Of a stretch of 64,000 bases of DNA, positions 1 to 10,501 are shown in pieces. The translations under genes were made by a program, and so were the position numbers. The notes under the pieces were generated by a model. It searched no databases. It saw only the letters and a list, made by a program, of their open reading frames with translations, and was not told the origin of the DNA. Position 1 is the first letter of the stretch. Every line of letters begins with the position of its first letter. The stretch is from assembly GCA_030835385.1 (NCBI GenBank), contig JAURPI010000042.1, positions 186,001 to 250,000 on the forward strand, read 5' to 3'. The DNA comes from Alphaproteobacteria bacterium (GTDB lineage: Bacteria; Pseudomonadota; Alphaproteobacteria; Rhodospirillales; Rhodospirillaceae).

Positions 1-7
1 TGGTTCA

Positions 8-1432
8 CTACATATGGATCGGGCGTTTGTGCACAGCCAGGGCCGCTTCTTTCACCGCTTCACCCAACTGCGGATGGGCGTGACAGGTACGACCAATGTC
101 CTCTGCCGAGGTGGTGAACTCCATGCCCACCGAAACTTCCATAATCAAGTCGCCGGCGGCCGGACCAATGATGTGACAGCCCAAAAGCTCGTCGGATTCT
201 GCATCCGCTAGAATTTTTACAAAACCGTCGGTGTCGCCGTTTGCCCGAGCCCGTGAGTTGGCCGTGAACGGGAATTTGCCAGACTTATATTTAATTCCAG
301 CATCTTTGAGCTGTTCCTCGGTTTTGCCGACACCGGCCACTTCGGGCCACGTATAGACCACCGAGGCAATGGAATCGTAGTTGATGTGTGGCGTTAGCCC
401 CGTGAGGGACTCCGCCACCACAACGCCTTCGTCTTCAGCCTTGTGGGCAAGCATCATGCCGCCGATAACATCGCCGATGGCAAAGATACCCTCCACATTG
501 GTTTGGAAATGGTCATCGACTTCGACAAAACCGCGGTCTGAAACTTTGACGCCGGTTTTTTCGAGTCCAAGCCCATCGGTGAAGGGGCGGCGACCAATGG
601 CGATCAACACAACGTCTGCCTTAATATTTTCTGCTTTACCGCCAGCCGCCGGTTCAACGGAAACCGTCGCACCGGTTTTCGCGGCCTTCACGCCAGTAAC
701 TTTAGAACCCAGCTTAAATTTAATGCTCTGCTTCTCAAGGATGCGCTGCATATTCTTACGCACTTCTGCATCCATGGGCGGCAGAATGAAATCGAGGTAT
801 TCAACCACAGTGACGTCTGCCCCGAGACGGCGCCATACGGACCCCATTTCGAGCCCGATAACGCCGGCACCGATAACGACCATCGACTTCGGCACTTTCT
901 TCAGGTTCAGCGCTCCCGTGGAACTGACAATTGTTTTCTCATCAATCTCAACACCGGGCAAAGGCGTAACCTCTGACCCAGTCGCGATGACAACATTCTT
1001 CGTAGTGATTTTTTGCGCTTTGCCTTTGCCGTCTGGCTTCACCGTAACTTCATGGGCGCCTAGCTCTGCCTTGGTGATGCTGCCCTTACCTTTGAGGTAA
1101 TCAACCTTGTTTTTCTTGAACAGAAACTCGATGCCTTGGGTGAGCTGCGTCACCACATCATCTTTGCGGGCCATCATTGTTTTGAGATCAAGTTTGACGT
1201 CAGCGAATTTGATGCCGTGATCAGCAAATTGCTCGTTGGCCTCTTCATAAAAATGAGAGGACTGCAGCAGTGCCTTTGACGGAATACACCCGACATTGAG
1301 ACAGGTGCCGCCGAGGGCGCCTCTGCTTTCAACACAGGCGGTCTTCAATCCCAGTTGAGCGGCGCGAATAGCGCAGACGTAGCCGCCCGGGCCACCGCCG
1401 ATAACGATGACGTCGTATGAAGAGTCACTCAT
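8..1432 (-). CDS. lpdA: Dihydrolipoyl dehydrogenase (E3)
   Basis: Flavoprotein that reoxidises the dihydrolipoyl arm of 2-oxoacid dehydrogenase complexes with NAD+. The 474-residue product starts with an FAD-binding GGGPGG motif, followed by the redox-active disulfide in [16 protein letters not shown] (about residues 40-55), an NAD-binding [10 protein letters not shown] motif near residue 185, and the C-terminal HAHPQLGE segment carrying the catalytic His-Glu pair. I chose the ATG at 1432; a TTG two codons upstream is also open but sits less well behind the AAGG ribosome site. It lies 12 bp downstream of sucB, so it is the dedicated E3 of the 2-oxoglutarate dehydrogenase operon. The gene is complete; its stop codon is at 8-10. 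Confidence 0.97.
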   Translation of the reverse strand: MSDSSYDVIVIGGGPGGYVCAIRAAQLGLKTACVESRGALGGTCLNVGCIPSKALLQSSHFYEEANEQFADHGIKFADVKLDLKTMMARKDDVVTQLTQGIEFLFKKNKVDYLKGKGSITKAELGAHEVTVKPDGKGKAQKITTKNVVIATGSEVTPLPGVEIDEKTIVSSTGALNLKKVPKSMVVIGAGVIGLEMGSVWRRLGADVTVVEYLDFILPPMDAEVRKNMQRILEKQSIKFKLGSKVTGVKAAKTGATVSVEPAAGGKAENIKADVVLIAIGRRPFTDGLGLEKTGVKVSDRGFVEVDDHFQTNVEGIFAIGDVIGGMMLAHKAEDEGVVVAESLTGLTPHINYDSIASVVYTWPEVAGVGKTEEQLKDAGIKYKSGKFPFTANSRARANGDTDGFVKILADAESDELLGCHIIGPAAGDLIMEVSVGMEFTTSAEDIGRTCHAHPQLGEAVKEAALAVHKRPIHM

Positions 1433-1444
1433 AATCAATCTGCC

Positions 1445-2686
1445 TTATACGTCGTAGAGCATACGAGCGGGATCTTCGAGGCACTGCTTAACGCGAACCA
1501 GGAAGGTGACGGCCTCACGGCCGTCGATAATGCGGTGATCGTAGGAGAGCGCGAGATACATCATCGGCCGCGCTTTGATCGACCCGTCGGGCATGACCAT
1601 CGCTCGTTGTGTGATGTTATGCATACCGAGAATGGCCGACTGGGGCGTATTCAGAATCGGCGTCGAGAGCATAGACCCGTATATCCCGCCGTTCGAGATC
1701 GTAAAGGTGCCACCAGTCATTTCCTCAACTGTCAGCTTGCCTTCTCGGGCTTTGGTGCCATAGCCCGAGATGTCGGCCTCGATTGCTGCCAAATCTTTTA
1801 AGTCACAATCGCGCACCACAGGAACGACCAGACCTTGCGGCGTACCAACGGCAACACCGATGTCATAGTAGTTTTTGTAAACGATCTCATTCTCTTCGAT
1901 AGATCCGTTGACTGCCGGAAGCTCTTTAAGGGCGGTGACACAGGCTTTCGCAAAAAACGACATGAACCCGAGCTTGATGCCGTTCTTTTTCACGAACGCA
2001 TCTTGATACTGCTTGCGGGCGTTCATCACCGCCGTCATGTCCACCTCATTAAAGGTGGTCAGCATGGCCGCCGTGTTCTGCGCCTCTTTCAATCGTCCAG
2101 CAATGCTGCGACGCAGTCGCGTCATCTTCACGCGCTCTTCGCGCGGCCCACGATTAGGCACAGTCGGAGCCGTTGCGCCTTCTCCGCCAGACGCGACAAA
2201 CTTGAGAATATCACCTTTGGTCAGACGGCCATTTTTCCCTGTGGCCGGGATCACCTTAGGATCAAGATTGTGCTCATCGACCAGACGGCGGACTGACGGC
2301 GCCAATGGATAATCAGCGGCCGCAGAAGCGACGGGCGCCGCAGCGGCTTCGGGTGCCGCCTTAGGGGCTTCGGCCTTAGGTGCAGGGGCCGCTTTGGGCT
2401 CTTCTTTTTTCGGAGCTTCGGCCTTGGGTGCCGGGGCTGTGCCGCCCTCGCCTTCGGCCAGCAGCGCCAACACCGCACCAACTTCAACGTCCGCACCTTC
2501 TTCGGCAACAATTTCAGAAAGCGACCCCGCAGCAGGAGCATTCACTTCCAACGTGACCTTGTCGGTCTCAAGCTCAACCAGTGGCTGATCTTGGGCCACA
2601 GCCTCGCCCGGCTGCTTCAACCACTTAGCAACGGTGGCCTCGCTAACGGACTCACCGAGTTGGGGCACTTTGATTTCTGTCGACAT
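1445..2686 (-). CDS. sucB: 2-oxoglutarate dehydrogenase E2 (dihydrolipoyl succinyltransferase)
   Basis: Core acyltransferase of the 2-oxoglutarate dehydrogenase complex, which transfers succinyl from lipoyl-lysine to CoA. The 413 residues contain one N-terminal lipoyl domain with the lipoylated lysine in ETDKVTLEV (about residue 43), an Ala/Pro/Lys/Glu-rich flexible linker (about 80-125), a peripheral E3-binding domain ([15 protein letters not shown], about 128-165), and the catalytic domain ending in [12 protein letters not shown] with the catalytic His and Asp. A single lipoyl domain and this length are normal for SucB. It sits between sucA (26 bp upstream) and lpdA (12 bp downstream) and is almost certainly cotranscribed with them. 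Confidence 0.97.
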   Translation of the reverse strand: MSTEIKVPQLGESVSEATVAKWLKQPGEAVAQDQPLVELETDKVTLEVNAPAAGSLSEIVAEEGADVEVGAVLALLAEGEGGTAPAPKAEAPKKEEPKAAPAPKAEAPKAAPEAAAAPVASAAADYPLAPSVRRLVDEHNLDPKVIPATGKNGRLTKGDILKFVASGGEGATAPTVPNRGPREERVKMTRLRRSIAGRLKEAQNTAAMLTTFNEVDMTAVMNARKQYQDAFVKKNGIKLGFMSFFAKACVTALKELPAVNGSIEENEIVYKNYYDIGVAVGTPQGLVVPVVRDCDLKDLAAIEADISGYGTKAREGKLTVEEMTGGTFTISNGGIYGSMLSTPILNTPQSAILGMHNITQRAMVMPDGSIKARPMMYLALSYDHRIIDGREAVTFLVRVKQCLEDPARMLYDV

Positions 2687-2712
2687 AGCGTCCTCAGTCC
2701 TAACGGATAGGG

Positions 2713-5628
2713 TTATTCAGCTGCCAGCTTTGTAAGGCGGCGGAAGGGTTTCGGAATATCATCAACGGGGGTATTCAAAGCCCACTCGACCAACTGATTT
2801 TGTTCGTCAACGTGAACCTTCATCAAGCCAGTGGCAGGAGATGCTGACGGCAATCTTCCGGCGTAAACAGGCCGCTTGGCTTTGATATTAATATCTTCGA
2901 GCGCGTATTCGATACGCCGGTCAACGAACGTCCAGCTGCCCATATTGGCGGGTTCTTCCTGGCACCACACGACCTCGGCGTTCTTATACTTCTTGAGCTC
3001 TTTGTTAAGCGTATCCTTCGGCCACGGGTACAACTGCTCAATACGGACGATCGCGACATCTTTGATGCCTGCATCTTCACGCGCCTGCAACAAGTCATGG
3101 TAAACCTTGCCTGTGCATAAGACGATGCGGCGGACCTTAGCTGCCGGACCAATCTTCTCGGTCTCACCGATAACGCGTTGGAACTGCGACTTGGCGTTCA
3201 TGTCAGACAGTGAGCTGACACATTTCTTGTGCCGCAACAGCGACTTCGGAGTCATGATCACCAATGGCTTGCGGAAATCGCGCCGCACCTGACGGCGCAA
3301 CGCATGGTAATAGTTGGCTGGCGTTGTGATGTTGCACACCTGCCAATTGTCGTTCCCGCACATCTGTAAAAATCGTTCAAACCGTGCAGAAGAGTGCTCT
3401 GGTCCCTGACCTTCGTAGCCATGTGGCAACAACAGAACCAAGCCGGATAGGCGCAGCCACTTGCTCTCACCAGAGGAGATGAACTGATCGATGATCATCT
3501 GGGCCGCATTGGAAAAATCGCCGAACTGCGCCTCCCACATCACCAGCGCGTGCGGTTCTGTTAAGGAGTAGCCATACTCAAACCCGACAATGGACAACTC
3601 TGATAGGGGACTGTCGATCACCTCAAATAAGGCCTGATCTTTGCGGATGTTGTTGAGCATGACGTAACGCTCTTCGGTTTTCTGATCGACCAAAGATGCA
3701 TGGCGCTGGGAGAACGTGCCGCGACGGCAGTCCTGCCCCGAAAGGCGGACAGGCGCACCCTCAACTAGCAACGTGCCAAAGGCCAATGCTTCGGCGGTCG
3801 CCCAATCAATTCCTTCGCCACTGTCGATGGCTTTGCGTTTCGCTTTAAGTTGCCGTGCAATCTTAGAGTTCACCTTGAAGTCTTCGGGCACGCTCGAGAT
3901 CACATGACCAACTTCCTTCAAAACCTTCTCTGCAACGCCGGTCGAGTGCTCTTGGTATTCTTCTTCGCCTGCGAGTTGATCCAGGCCCTTCCAAGCGCCT
4001 TCAAGCCAGTCGGCTTTGTTGGGGCGGTAGGATGACGCGGATTCAAAATCCACTTCCATCATGTGAAGGAACTGGCTGAACTGCATGTCTGCCTGTTCCT
4101 TAGTTATTGTTCCTTCAGCAACCAGTTTCTCGGCATAAACCGTGCGGGCCGTCTTATGGCCACCAATCCGGTCGTACATCAGGGGCTGAGTGAATTTCGG
4201 TTCATCACCTTCGTTGTGGCCATGGCGGCGATAGCAGACGAGATCGAGCACCACATCAACACCAAATTCCTGACGGAACTCAGTAGCGATCCGCGCGCAG
4301 TGAACAACCGCCTCTGCATCATCACCATTAACGTGGAAGATCGGCGCCTCAACCATCTTCGCAATGTCGGTGCAATACAATCCCGAGCGGCTGTACTGGG
4401 GTGTCGTTGTGAAACCGATTTGGTTGTTGATGACAAAGTGAACGGTGCCGCCGGTCGTGTAGCCTTCAATCTGCGAGAAACCGAAACACTCGGCGATGAC
4501 ACCCTGTCCGGCAAAAGCCGCGTCGCCATGCAGTAGCAGACCCATAACTTTCTTGCGGTCCGCGTCCTTCATTTGCTCTTGCTTGGCGCGCACTTTGCCA
4601 AGCACGACGGAATCGACGACCTCAAGGTGAGAAGGGTTCGCCGTCAGCGACAAGTGGACAGAATTACCATCAAACTCGCGGTCGGCAGACGTGCCGAGGT
4701 GATATTTAACATCCCCAGAACCTTCCACATCGTCAGGGTTCGAAGAGTTGCCCTGGAACTCTGAAAAGATGGCCGTGAACGGCTTGTGCATCACGTTAAC
4801 GAGGACATTGAGCCGTCCCCGGTGCGCCATACCAAGCACAACCTGCTCGACACCGAGTTTGCCACCGACTTTTAGAATTTGCTCAATAGCGGGAACGGAG
4901 GCTTCACCCCCATCCAACCCAAACCGCTTAGTGCCGGTGTATTTTGTGCCAAGAAATTTCTCGAAGCCTTCAGCCTCGGTCAAGCGCTCGAGAATGGCCT
5001 GCTTGCCTTCCTTCGAAAAATCAGTGTGGTTGCGTTCGCTCTCAATGCGCTTCTGCAGCCAATATTTTTGATCAGGGTCTTGAATGTGGGTGAACTCAAC
5101 ACCGATGGTGCCGCAGTAGGTGTCTTTTAAAATCTGCAGCATGTGACGAGGCGTCGCCTTGTCCATGCCCATCACACCGCCGAGATAAATCTCGCGATCC
5201 ATGTCAGCTTCGTCGAAGCCGTGAACCTTCGGGTCAAGTTCCGGGTGAGGCTCCTGCTTTTGCAAGGCCAAAGGATCAAGACTCGCGATCTGATGACCGC
5301 GGGCGCGGTAGGCGCGGATCATTTGCAGAGCATGAATAGAATCTTCGGTTTGTTTGATCAGACTGGCTTGATCAACTGGCGCACCTTTGCTGCCAGACTT
5401 TCCTTTTTTGGCAGCCGCTGCATCCTCTTCGGCCACCCCGATCACGGCCGCTTCTGACGGGGCCCAACTGGCGCCATCTAATTCACCAAGCAGATCACCC
5501 GCCTCGTCACAGAGGTCCCGGAAAAAGCTGGACCAGGATGGGTCGACAGACGACGGATCGCGAATGAACTGTGCGTAGAGTTCGGCTACGAACGTTGCGT
5601 TCGCTCCGGTCAGAAAAGTGGGATCCAC
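2713..5628 (-). CDS. sucA: 2-oxoglutarate dehydrogenase E1
   Basis: Thiamine diphosphate-dependent decarboxylase of the 2-oxoglutarate dehydrogenase complex. At 971 residues it has the usual length. The N-terminus ([17 protein letters not shown]) is the family's short E2-interacting segment. The central domain has [11 protein letters not shown] and the cofactor segment [11 protein letters not shown], and the transketolase-like domain has [13 protein letters not shown] and [14 protein letters not shown]. The start is GTG at 5628 with a GGGGAA ribosome site about 10 bp upstream. It heads sucA-sucB-lpdA. The 120 bp upstream separates it from the isochorismatase-like gene, so it probably has its own promoter there, although I could not identify one with confidence. 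Confidence 0.97.
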   Translation of the reverse strand: MDPTFLTGANATFVAELYAQFIRDPSSVDPSWSSFFRDLCDEAGDLLGELDGASWAPSEAAVIGVAEEDAAAAKKGKSGSKGAPVDQASLIKQTEDSIHALQMIRAYRARGHQIASLDPLALQKQEPHPELDPKVHGFDEADMDREIYLGGVMGMDKATPRHMLQILKDTYCGTIGVEFTHIQDPDQKYWLQKRIESERNHTDFSKEGKQAILERLTEAEGFEKFLGTKYTGTKRFGLDGGEASVPAIEQILKVGGKLGVEQVVLGMAHRGRLNVLVNVMHKPFTAIFSEFQGNSSNPDDVEGSGDVKYHLGTSADREFDGNSVHLSLTANPSHLEVVDSVVLGKVRAKQEQMKDADRKKVMGLLLHGDAAFAGQGVIAECFGFSQIEGYTTGGTVHFVINNQIGFTTTPQYSRSGLYCTDIAKMVEAPIFHVNGDDAEAVVHCARIATEFRQEFGVDVVLDLVCYRRHGHNEGDEPKFTQPLMYDRIGGHKTARTVYAEKLVAEGTITKEQADMQFSQFLHMMEVDFESASSYRPNKADWLEGAWKGLDQLAGEEEYQEHSTGVAEKVLKEVGHVISSVPEDFKVNSKIARQLKAKRKAIDSGEGIDWATAEALAFGTLLVEGAPVRLSGQDCRRGTFSQRHASLVDQKTEERYVMLNNIRKDQALFEVIDSPLSELSIVGFEYGYSLTEPHALVMWEAQFGDFSNAAQMIIDQFISSGESKWLRLSGLVLLLPHGYEGQGPEHSSARFERFLQMCGNDNWQVCNITTPANYYHALRRQVRRDFRKPLVIMTPKSLLRHKKCVSSLSDMNAKSQFQRVIGETEKIGPAAKVRRIVLCTGKVYHDLLQAREDAGIKDVAIVRIEQLYPWPKDTLNKELKKYKNAEVVWCQEEPANMGSWTFVDRRIEYALEDINIKAKRPVYAGRLPSASPATGLMKVHVDEQNQLVEWALNTPVDDIPKPFRRLTKLAAE

Positions 5629-5748
5629 TGTGATCTGTTCCCCATAGGTGCGCTGCTAGGCATTTTCGAGCCCTAACGTTCAAGTATTAGCCGAAAAGAT
5701 ACGGCAAAACAACGCGTTATGGGGCCCCTGTGGATAAGATTTGGGCGT

Positions 5749-6405
5749 CTACTCCGCCGCAATGATCTCCTGACCACCCTCTTCAATCTTAGCGATGGCC
5801 TCATCCACGGTCAGAACCTGTCCAAATGCGAGACGGACTGCCGCCAGGGTCGCCGCTTTGATCTCTTCGGCCGAGAGACCCTGCATGCCGTGATTTCCGG
5901 TGCCATCGGACAGAAAGAACACCTTGTAGTCCCGCTGATTAGCTTCACGGGCCGTGGTATCGCAACACACATTAGTCGCGATTCCGCCAATGATGACAGC
6001 TTCAATGTCATTGGTGCGTAAAATGAGATCGAGATCCGTGCCTGTGAAGGACCCATAGCGCGGCTTGGTCAGCAATACATCCGACGGCTCCACCTCAAGA
6101 GACTCATGCAGCTTGGCCCCATCGGTGCCCGCCGTGATGCCCCCTTTTCGATTGGTGCCCGTGCTTTGCAGGTAGGCTGTGACGACCTCTGATGCGATGC
6201 CCCTATTGGACCCATCCGCCCGTAATTCATTGATGGTGTGAATCACCATCATGCCGTGATCTCGACAAACCCGGGAAAGTTTGTTCAACCGCTGGACCAC
6301 GTCTGGGCCATCAGTCGCCGAAATATCAAAACCTTCAACAAAGACGTTCTGAAGATCAACATTGATCAAAGCCGTCCGCTTTGGGTCTATAGGCCAATCT
6401 ATCAT
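5749..6405 (-). CDS. Isochorismatase-family cysteine hydrolase
   Basis: Predicted cytoplasmic cysteine hydrolase of the isochorismatase/nicotinamidase superfamily, 218 residues, normal length. The catalytic triad is visible: Asp in the first strand (INVDLQNVF, about residue 17), Lys in LLTKPRYGSF (about 105) and Cys in GGIATNVCCDTTARE (about 145). The cis-peptide-type sequence before the Cys (GIATNVC) also fits. Substrate cannot be read from sequence; members hydrolyse ureido, amide or isochorismate bonds. It is the last gene of a four-gene accessory group (TonB receptor, MBL hydrolase, small membrane protein, this gene) lying between sucD and sucA on the same strand. Confidence 0.88.
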   Translation of the reverse strand: MIDWPIDPKRTALINVDLQNVFVEGFDISATDGPDVVQRLNKLSRVCRDHGMMVIHTINELRADGSNRGIASEVVTAYLQSTGTNRKGGITAGTDGAKLHESLEVEPSDVLLTKPRYGSFTGTDLDLILRTNDIEAVIIGGIATNVCCDTTAREANQRDYKVFFLSDGTGNHGMQGLSAEEIKAATLAAVRLAFGQVLTVDEAIAKIEEGGQEIIAAE

Positions 6406-6437
6406 CTGTGATTTCCCGCTTTAGCTAGTGGCTCTGT

Positions 6438-6854
6438 TCACCCATCCACATCATCGCCGTCCACTTGTCCAGTAAGTTTACGACGAACGAGTGAGAACGA
6501 CATTCCAATGGCCAGAATAGTCGCAGCTGCGACAAGAGCGATCCACGCGACGATTGAAATACTGTCGAGAGAAAGTAATCCGAAATCGACGAGCACCCAG
6601 ATCACCGCTGCGAAGAAAGCAACAGAGATACCAACACCGAACGGGCCCAAAGATTCCCAGGTGGCATGTACAACAAAAGCATAGGCAGCAAGCAGGACAA
6701 TGCCGGTTAGAACTCTCATCGGTAACGCACCGCCGCCACCCATGACCCACGCGTAATAGGAAAACCCTGACGGATTAAAAGTCGCCAGTACGAGAACGAG
6801 GCACAACCCCCAGCGCCACAGAACCCCGTTACCTAAAAAACTGTCGACCGCCAT
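6438..6854 (-). CDS. Small four-helix membrane protein (DUF6524-like)
   Basis: 138-residue integral membrane protein with four hydrophobic segments (about residues 12-28, 45-62, 70-92 and 100-120) and a short charged, Asp-rich C-terminus that should face the cytoplasm. The NPSGFSYYAW segment after the first helix and WESLGPFGVG before the third resemble a small alphaproteobacterial membrane family that I believe is DUF6524; this is recognition from memory, not a search. No function is known to me. An AGGGAG ribosome site about 10 bp upstream supports the start. It is 32 bp upstream of the isochorismatase-like gene on the same strand. Confidence 0.7.
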   Translation of the reverse strand: MAVDSFLGNGVLWRWGLCLVLVLATFNPSGFSYYAWVMGGGGALPMRVLTGIVLLAAYAFVVHATWESLGPFGVGISVAFFAAVIWVLVDFGLLSLDSISIVAWIALVAAATILAIGMSFSLVRRKLTGQVDGDDVDG

Positions 6855-6903
6855 TGCACAAAGCTCCCTAAATTATTCTGGCTGTTACCTTAACACCCGG
6901 GCG

Positions 6904-7782
6904 TTAGTCTTTTTCTACTGTTTCGAAGTCGTAACCTTGAGCATCACCTGTAATCCGAACCGCCGTCGGCGCCGCGAAATGGGCTGGCATAACAAGGGAT
7001 GGAGTCTCAGCTACGTCATCCAAAAAGGCTTTACGTGTCGCCCGCGATTGATCGGGATCAGAACAAAAACGGCTCGACCAATCCGGATGCTCGATTTGCA
7101 AAGGATGATGAATGGTATCGCCGATAAGGTAAGCCCGTTCCTTGCCGTCGCTAACATGCAAAATAACATTGCCGGGCGTGTGTCCAGGCGCCGGGATCAG
7201 GTGAATACCCGGTTCAATTTCGTAATCGGAATCAACAATGAGAGCCTGGCCAGAATCGAGAATGGGCTGAACGCTATCATCCCAAGACCGATGATTGGCC
7301 GCTTCATCAGAGGTTTCCCGCACATGGGACCAATGCTCAACTTCAGTACGCGCCATCAGGTATTTGGCGTTGGGAAACGTGGGCACCCAGCGGCCGTCCA
7401 GAAGCTTTGTATTCCAGCCAACGTGATCGGCATGAAGGTGTGTGCAAAGAACAAAATCGATGCTTTCAGCAGGCACACCGGCCGTCGCGAGGTCGGCTAA
7501 AAACGGTCCGCTGCGATGATGCCAGTCGAGTAACTCAGGGCGTTCTTTATCATTGCCAATACACGTGTCGACCAAAATAGTATGGCGCTGCGTTCTGATC
7601 ACCAACGTATGGAACGACATGAACAGCATATTGGTCTCGGCGTTATAGAACCGAGGGTCATTGCCCACTTTAGAAGCTTTAATAATCTCTTCGGTCGCGT
7701 CAGGAAAAAGAAAATCTGGAACGCGGAATGCGCCTTCCAACTCAACGACACGAATGATGTCAAAGGGTCCCGGTAAATGCAT
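6904..7782 (-). CDS. MBL-fold metallo-hydrolase
   Basis: Predicted zinc-dependent hydrolase of the metallo-beta-lactamase superfamily, 292 residues, without a signal peptide. The metal-binding signature is HLHADHVGW (about residue 112), followed by a His in PAPGHTPGN (about 200) and an Asp in LIGDTIHHP (about 222), with a C-terminal His in MPAHFAAP. The layout resembles lactonase/AHL-lactonase-type MBL proteins, so lactone or ester hydrolysis is possible, but the substrate cannot be assigned. It lies between the TonB-receptor terminator and the small membrane gene. The start at 7782 has no strong ribosome site, and the 230 bp upstream gap contains only a short remnant and a terminator. Confidence 0.88.
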   Translation of the reverse strand: MHLPGPFDIIRVVELEGAFRVPDFLFPDATEEIIKASKVGNDPRFYNAETNMLFMSFHTLVIRTQRHTILVDTCIGNDKERPELLDWHHRSGPFLADLATAGVPAESIDFVLCTHLHADHVGWNTKLLDGRWVPTFPNAKYLMARTEVEHWSHVRETSDEAANHRSWDDSVQPILDSGQALIVDSDYEIEPGIHLIPAPGHTPGNVILHVSDGKERAYLIGDTIHHPLQIEHPDWSSRFCSDPDQSRATRKAFLDDVAETPSLVMPAHFAAPTAVRITGDAQGYDFETVEKD

Positions 7783-7817
7783 GCCGTATCAAAGACTGCA
7801 CACGCGACAATGTCTAG

Positions 7818-7943
7818 CCTTTAGCAGGCATCTTTACCGAAGATGATCTCCCCACCGCACACGAACTGAAACTGATGAAAACTCTGACCCAGGCCTATCA
7901 AATGGCTCGCGACAGCATCTCCGGGGCAGACAAACCTCACTAA
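7818..7943 (+). other. Possible 3'-end remnant of a lost gene
   Basis: A 41-codon open stretch without a start codon, opening after an in-frame TAG at 7815-7817 and ending at TAA 7941-7943. The translation (GIFTEDDLPTAHELKL followed by an amphipathic helix and a polar tail) looks protein-like rather than random and could be the C-terminus of a gene whose remainder has been lost. I do not recognise the family. It lies in the gap between the MBL hydrolase and the TonB receptor, on the opposite strand to both. Confidence 0.25.
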
Positions 7944-7954
7944 CGGATATCAGG

Positions 7955-7993
7955 CACAAAAAACCCCACTCAGCATGACGCCGAGTGGGGTTT
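7955..7993 (-). terminator. Rho-independent terminator of the TonB receptor gene
   Basis: Reading the minus strand, the 14-nt arms at 7993-7980 and 7974-7961 pair as AAACCCCACTCGGC with GCTGAGTGGGGTTT (one mismatch) around a 5-nt loop. They are followed by a run of T residues. It lies about 20 bp past the receptor stop codon. Confidence 0.9.
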
Positions 7994-8012
7994 GTTGTTT
8001 TAGTAGGCTTCC

Positions 8013-10205
8013 CTAGAAGCGGTAGGACGCCTGAACGCCGTATGACAATCCTTCACCAGGATACCCAAGACCAGCTCCAATGTTGTCTACATCGGCAGGG
8101 TTACCCTGACTCAAAGACGTAAAGCGCACCGTGTTTTGGAAGTATTCTTCATCGGTCAAGTTTTTCCCAAAGATCGCCAATTCCCAAGACTCGTCTTCAG
8201 TGACGTAAGCAATACGCGCATCCAACAAAGCAAAGCCATCTTGGCCAATCAAGTTCTCATTGTTCTGCGTGTGGAAGACACGAGACTGATAGCTGAGCTG
8301 ACCAAAGATATCGACCCGCGCACCGTTCGACAGCGGTACCTCGTAAGTGGCGTTGAGGTTCAACGAAACTTTAGGCGCGTTATTCAAGCGGTTGCCCGAC
8401 AAATCAACACCTGTGGCATTACCGAAGGTGGAGATAAACTCATCATAGGTCGCATCAAGATAAGCAGCCGATCCGTTGATGCTCAGTTGCTCGCTGGCTC
8501 GCATATTCACTTCTGCTTCCAGACCCCAAACCGTGGCTTCCGCCGCGTTGGTTGTGATGGTCAAACCATCTCTAAAGGCAGAGACCTGAAGGTTTTTGTA
8601 GTCATAATAGAAGGCCGACGTATTGAAACGAACAAGGCCATCAGCCAGCTCAGATTTAGACCCAACCTCATAGGACCATAGCGTTTCCGGCTCGAAGGAC
8701 GGTGAGTTGTCAAACGCGTTCCACCCACCAGACTTAAAGCCTTTACTGATCGTCGCATAGAACAGGTTGTCCTCATCGGGACGATATTCAAGACCAAAAC
8801 GCGGCGTGAACTCGTTATAAGACGCTTCGTCAGTACGAGAGTTGAACTGAACAACGTTGCCTACTGCAGCGAGGCCCCGGAAATCTCCGAAGATGGCGCC
8901 GACAGATGATTCATCAGTTTTCTTTTCATCGGAATAACGCGCGCCGACAGATAGCGTTATGGCATCGGAAACGTCGTAGGTGATCTGGCCAAAAGCAGCG
9001 ATGGATTCAGCCGTATCATCGTTGGGAATGATAAAGCTGACTTGACCAAGTGAGGGGTGGGTTGCGCGACCGAGACCAAGAGCCCCAGACTTGTCTTCGT
9101 CGAGGAAGTAGCCGCCGATCAGCCAGGACCAACCGTCCAACCCGTTAGAAGCGAGGCGGAGTTCTTGGGAATACTGGTCGGTTTCATACACGAAAGTAGA
9201 CCGGGTGACTTCTTGCTCGGTGCCATCCGTATTAAAGAAGAAATCACTCTCGTAGGTCCGGAACGCGCTGATGGACGTCAGCGTTACAGTGTCCGAAATA
9301 TCCCAAGTTAGGTCTGCGGTAATACCTCCGGTCTCCCAATCAAAGAACGTATCGAGATTGTTCCGGGTGACATCTATACCGGCCTGAGGCGCGGCATTGA
9401 GAAGCACTGCGAAAGAAAGATCATCAAGCGGCTTAGCGGTTCTGTTATTGCTTTTGAAATCCGACCAGTCACCGATCAGTTTCAGAGTGGCGCTGTCTCC
9501 AAGATCAAATTCGAATGTGGCACGGAAAGCGGCCAGTTCCTGATCGTCGATATCATCCGACCCACCTGGCTCGAGATCCTTTGTATATCCATCGTCGTTG
9601 AGATACTTGGCAGCGATGCGAGCACGGACACCATCACTGATGGAGCCGCCGACGGCGCCCTCAAGCTGACGGCGGTTCCAGTTGCCGTAGGACGCCTTGG
9701 CATAGCCTTCGACTTCCTCTGTCGGCGCACGAGAAATTATATTTATTGCGCCGGCTGTCGCATTTCGACCGTACAAGGTGCCTTGCGGACCGCGCAGCAC
9801 TTCAATGCGATCAACGTCGAGGAACTGGGTCAGCCCCATATTCGCCAGAGTAAGGTAGACGCCATCTTGGTTGATGGCAGAGCTGGGGTCGTTGGTCACC
9901 CCAAAGGCCGAAGACCCGACGCCACGAATGTAAATCTGTCCTTCACCCCCAGCGCGGCTAAACGCCAGACCAGGTGTTTGCACATAAAGATCCTGTATGT
10001 CGTCGACAGCAAGGTCGTCAAGCATTTCACCGGTAATCGCGGTGATAGCCGCTGGAACATCTTGGAGTGACTGGCTGCGCTTCAACGCGGTAACCACGAT
10101 CTCTTCCAGCACCAAGTCCCCCGATTGAGCAAGGACGGATGATGACGGGCCAGATATCAGGCCCACAGCAGCGACAGTCGCGAGAAGAATGGGGCGATTG
10201 AACAT
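8013..10205 (-). CDS. TonB-dependent outer-membrane receptor
   Basis: 730-residue outer-membrane importer. A Sec signal peptide (cleavage after about residue 26, VLAQ) is followed by a TonB-box-like LEEIVVTA, a plug domain (about 45-160) with GPQGTLYGRNATAGAIN, and a long beta-barrel ending in the aromatic terminal residue F (QASYRF). The barrel sequence resembles the large group of receptors for organic substrates found in marine and sphingomonad-type bacteria rather than classical siderophore receptors, but the ligand cannot be determined. An AGGAA ribosome site precedes the ATG. It has its own terminator at 7955-7993 and lies inside the TCA gene cluster, just downstream of sucD. Confidence 0.95.
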   Translation of the reverse strand: MFNRPILLATVAAVGLISGPSSSVLAQSGDLVLEEIVVTALKRSQSLQDVPAAITAITGEMLDDLAVDDIQDLYVQTPGLAFSRAGGEGQIYIRGVGSSAFGVTNDPSSAINQDGVYLTLANMGLTQFLDVDRIEVLRGPQGTLYGRNATAGAINIISRAPTEEVEGYAKASYGNWNRRQLEGAVGGSISDGVRARIAAKYLNDDGYTKDLEPGGSDDIDDQELAAFRATFEFDLGDSATLKLIGDWSDFKSNNRTAKPLDDLSFAVLLNAAPQAGIDVTRNNLDTFFDWETGGITADLTWDISDTVTLTSISAFRTYESDFFFNTDGTEQEVTRSTFVYETDQYSQELRLASNGLDGWSWLIGGYFLDEDKSGALGLGRATHPSLGQVSFIIPNDDTAESIAAFGQITYDVSDAITLSVGARYSDEKKTDESSVGAIFGDFRGLAAVGNVVQFNSRTDEASYNEFTPRFGLEYRPDEDNLFYATISKGFKSGGWNAFDNSPSFEPETLWSYEVGSKSELADGLVRFNTSAFYYDYKNLQVSAFRDGLTITTNAAEATVWGLEAEVNMRASEQLSINGSAAYLDATYDEFISTFGNATGVDLSGNRLNNAPKVSLNLNATYEVPLSNGARVDIFGQLSYQSRVFHTQNNENLIGQDGFALLDARIAYVTEDESWELAIFGKNLTDEEYFQNTVRFTSLSQGNPADVDNIGAGLGYPGEGLSYGVQASYRF

Positions 10206-10501
10206 CGATTTTTCCTATTAATTTTGAATGATGGCGCTGGGCCATATACTATCAAGTGACTCTATTGTGCCCAAACTAAAAGGTCACTGGCCCGATAATT
10301 TACGCGAGGCCGTGATTTATAGACAAAACTCATGCATGACAGAAAGCCTTTGCGTCCACCGACTAGAATGAAGCTGTCGACAAAAAATTCATCGATTTGA
10401 ACACATTTGCTCAGAATTTTGTCCCAAGCGTTGAGCACATTGGCGCACTCTGCGGAACACGTATCCGATCAACTCTTAAGTCTCCAAATTCTGCGCGCGT
10501 A
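10206..10501. other. Gap between sucD and TonB receptor
   Basis: 296 bp with no supportable gene. Near the receptor end, reading the minus strand, there is an AT-rich segment with possible but weak promoter boxes (TTGGGC, 17 bp, TAGTAT). An inverted repeat, AGTGAC/GTCACT at 10255-10260 and 10283-10288, could be an operator for the receptor gene. No terminator-like hairpin was found directly after sucD. The A-rich stretch at 10380-10395 shows no further structure. Confidence 0.3.

Noticed and set aside
381-1100. Long open frame on the plus strand opposite lpdA
   Set aside because: It lies entirely over the certain lpdA gene, with Thr/Pro/Ser-rich composition typical of an antisense shadow and no family resemblance.
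4063-4536. Plus-strand frame of 157 codons opposite sucA
   Set aside because: It overlaps the conserved central domain of sucA; the translation has no motif and no good ribosome site.
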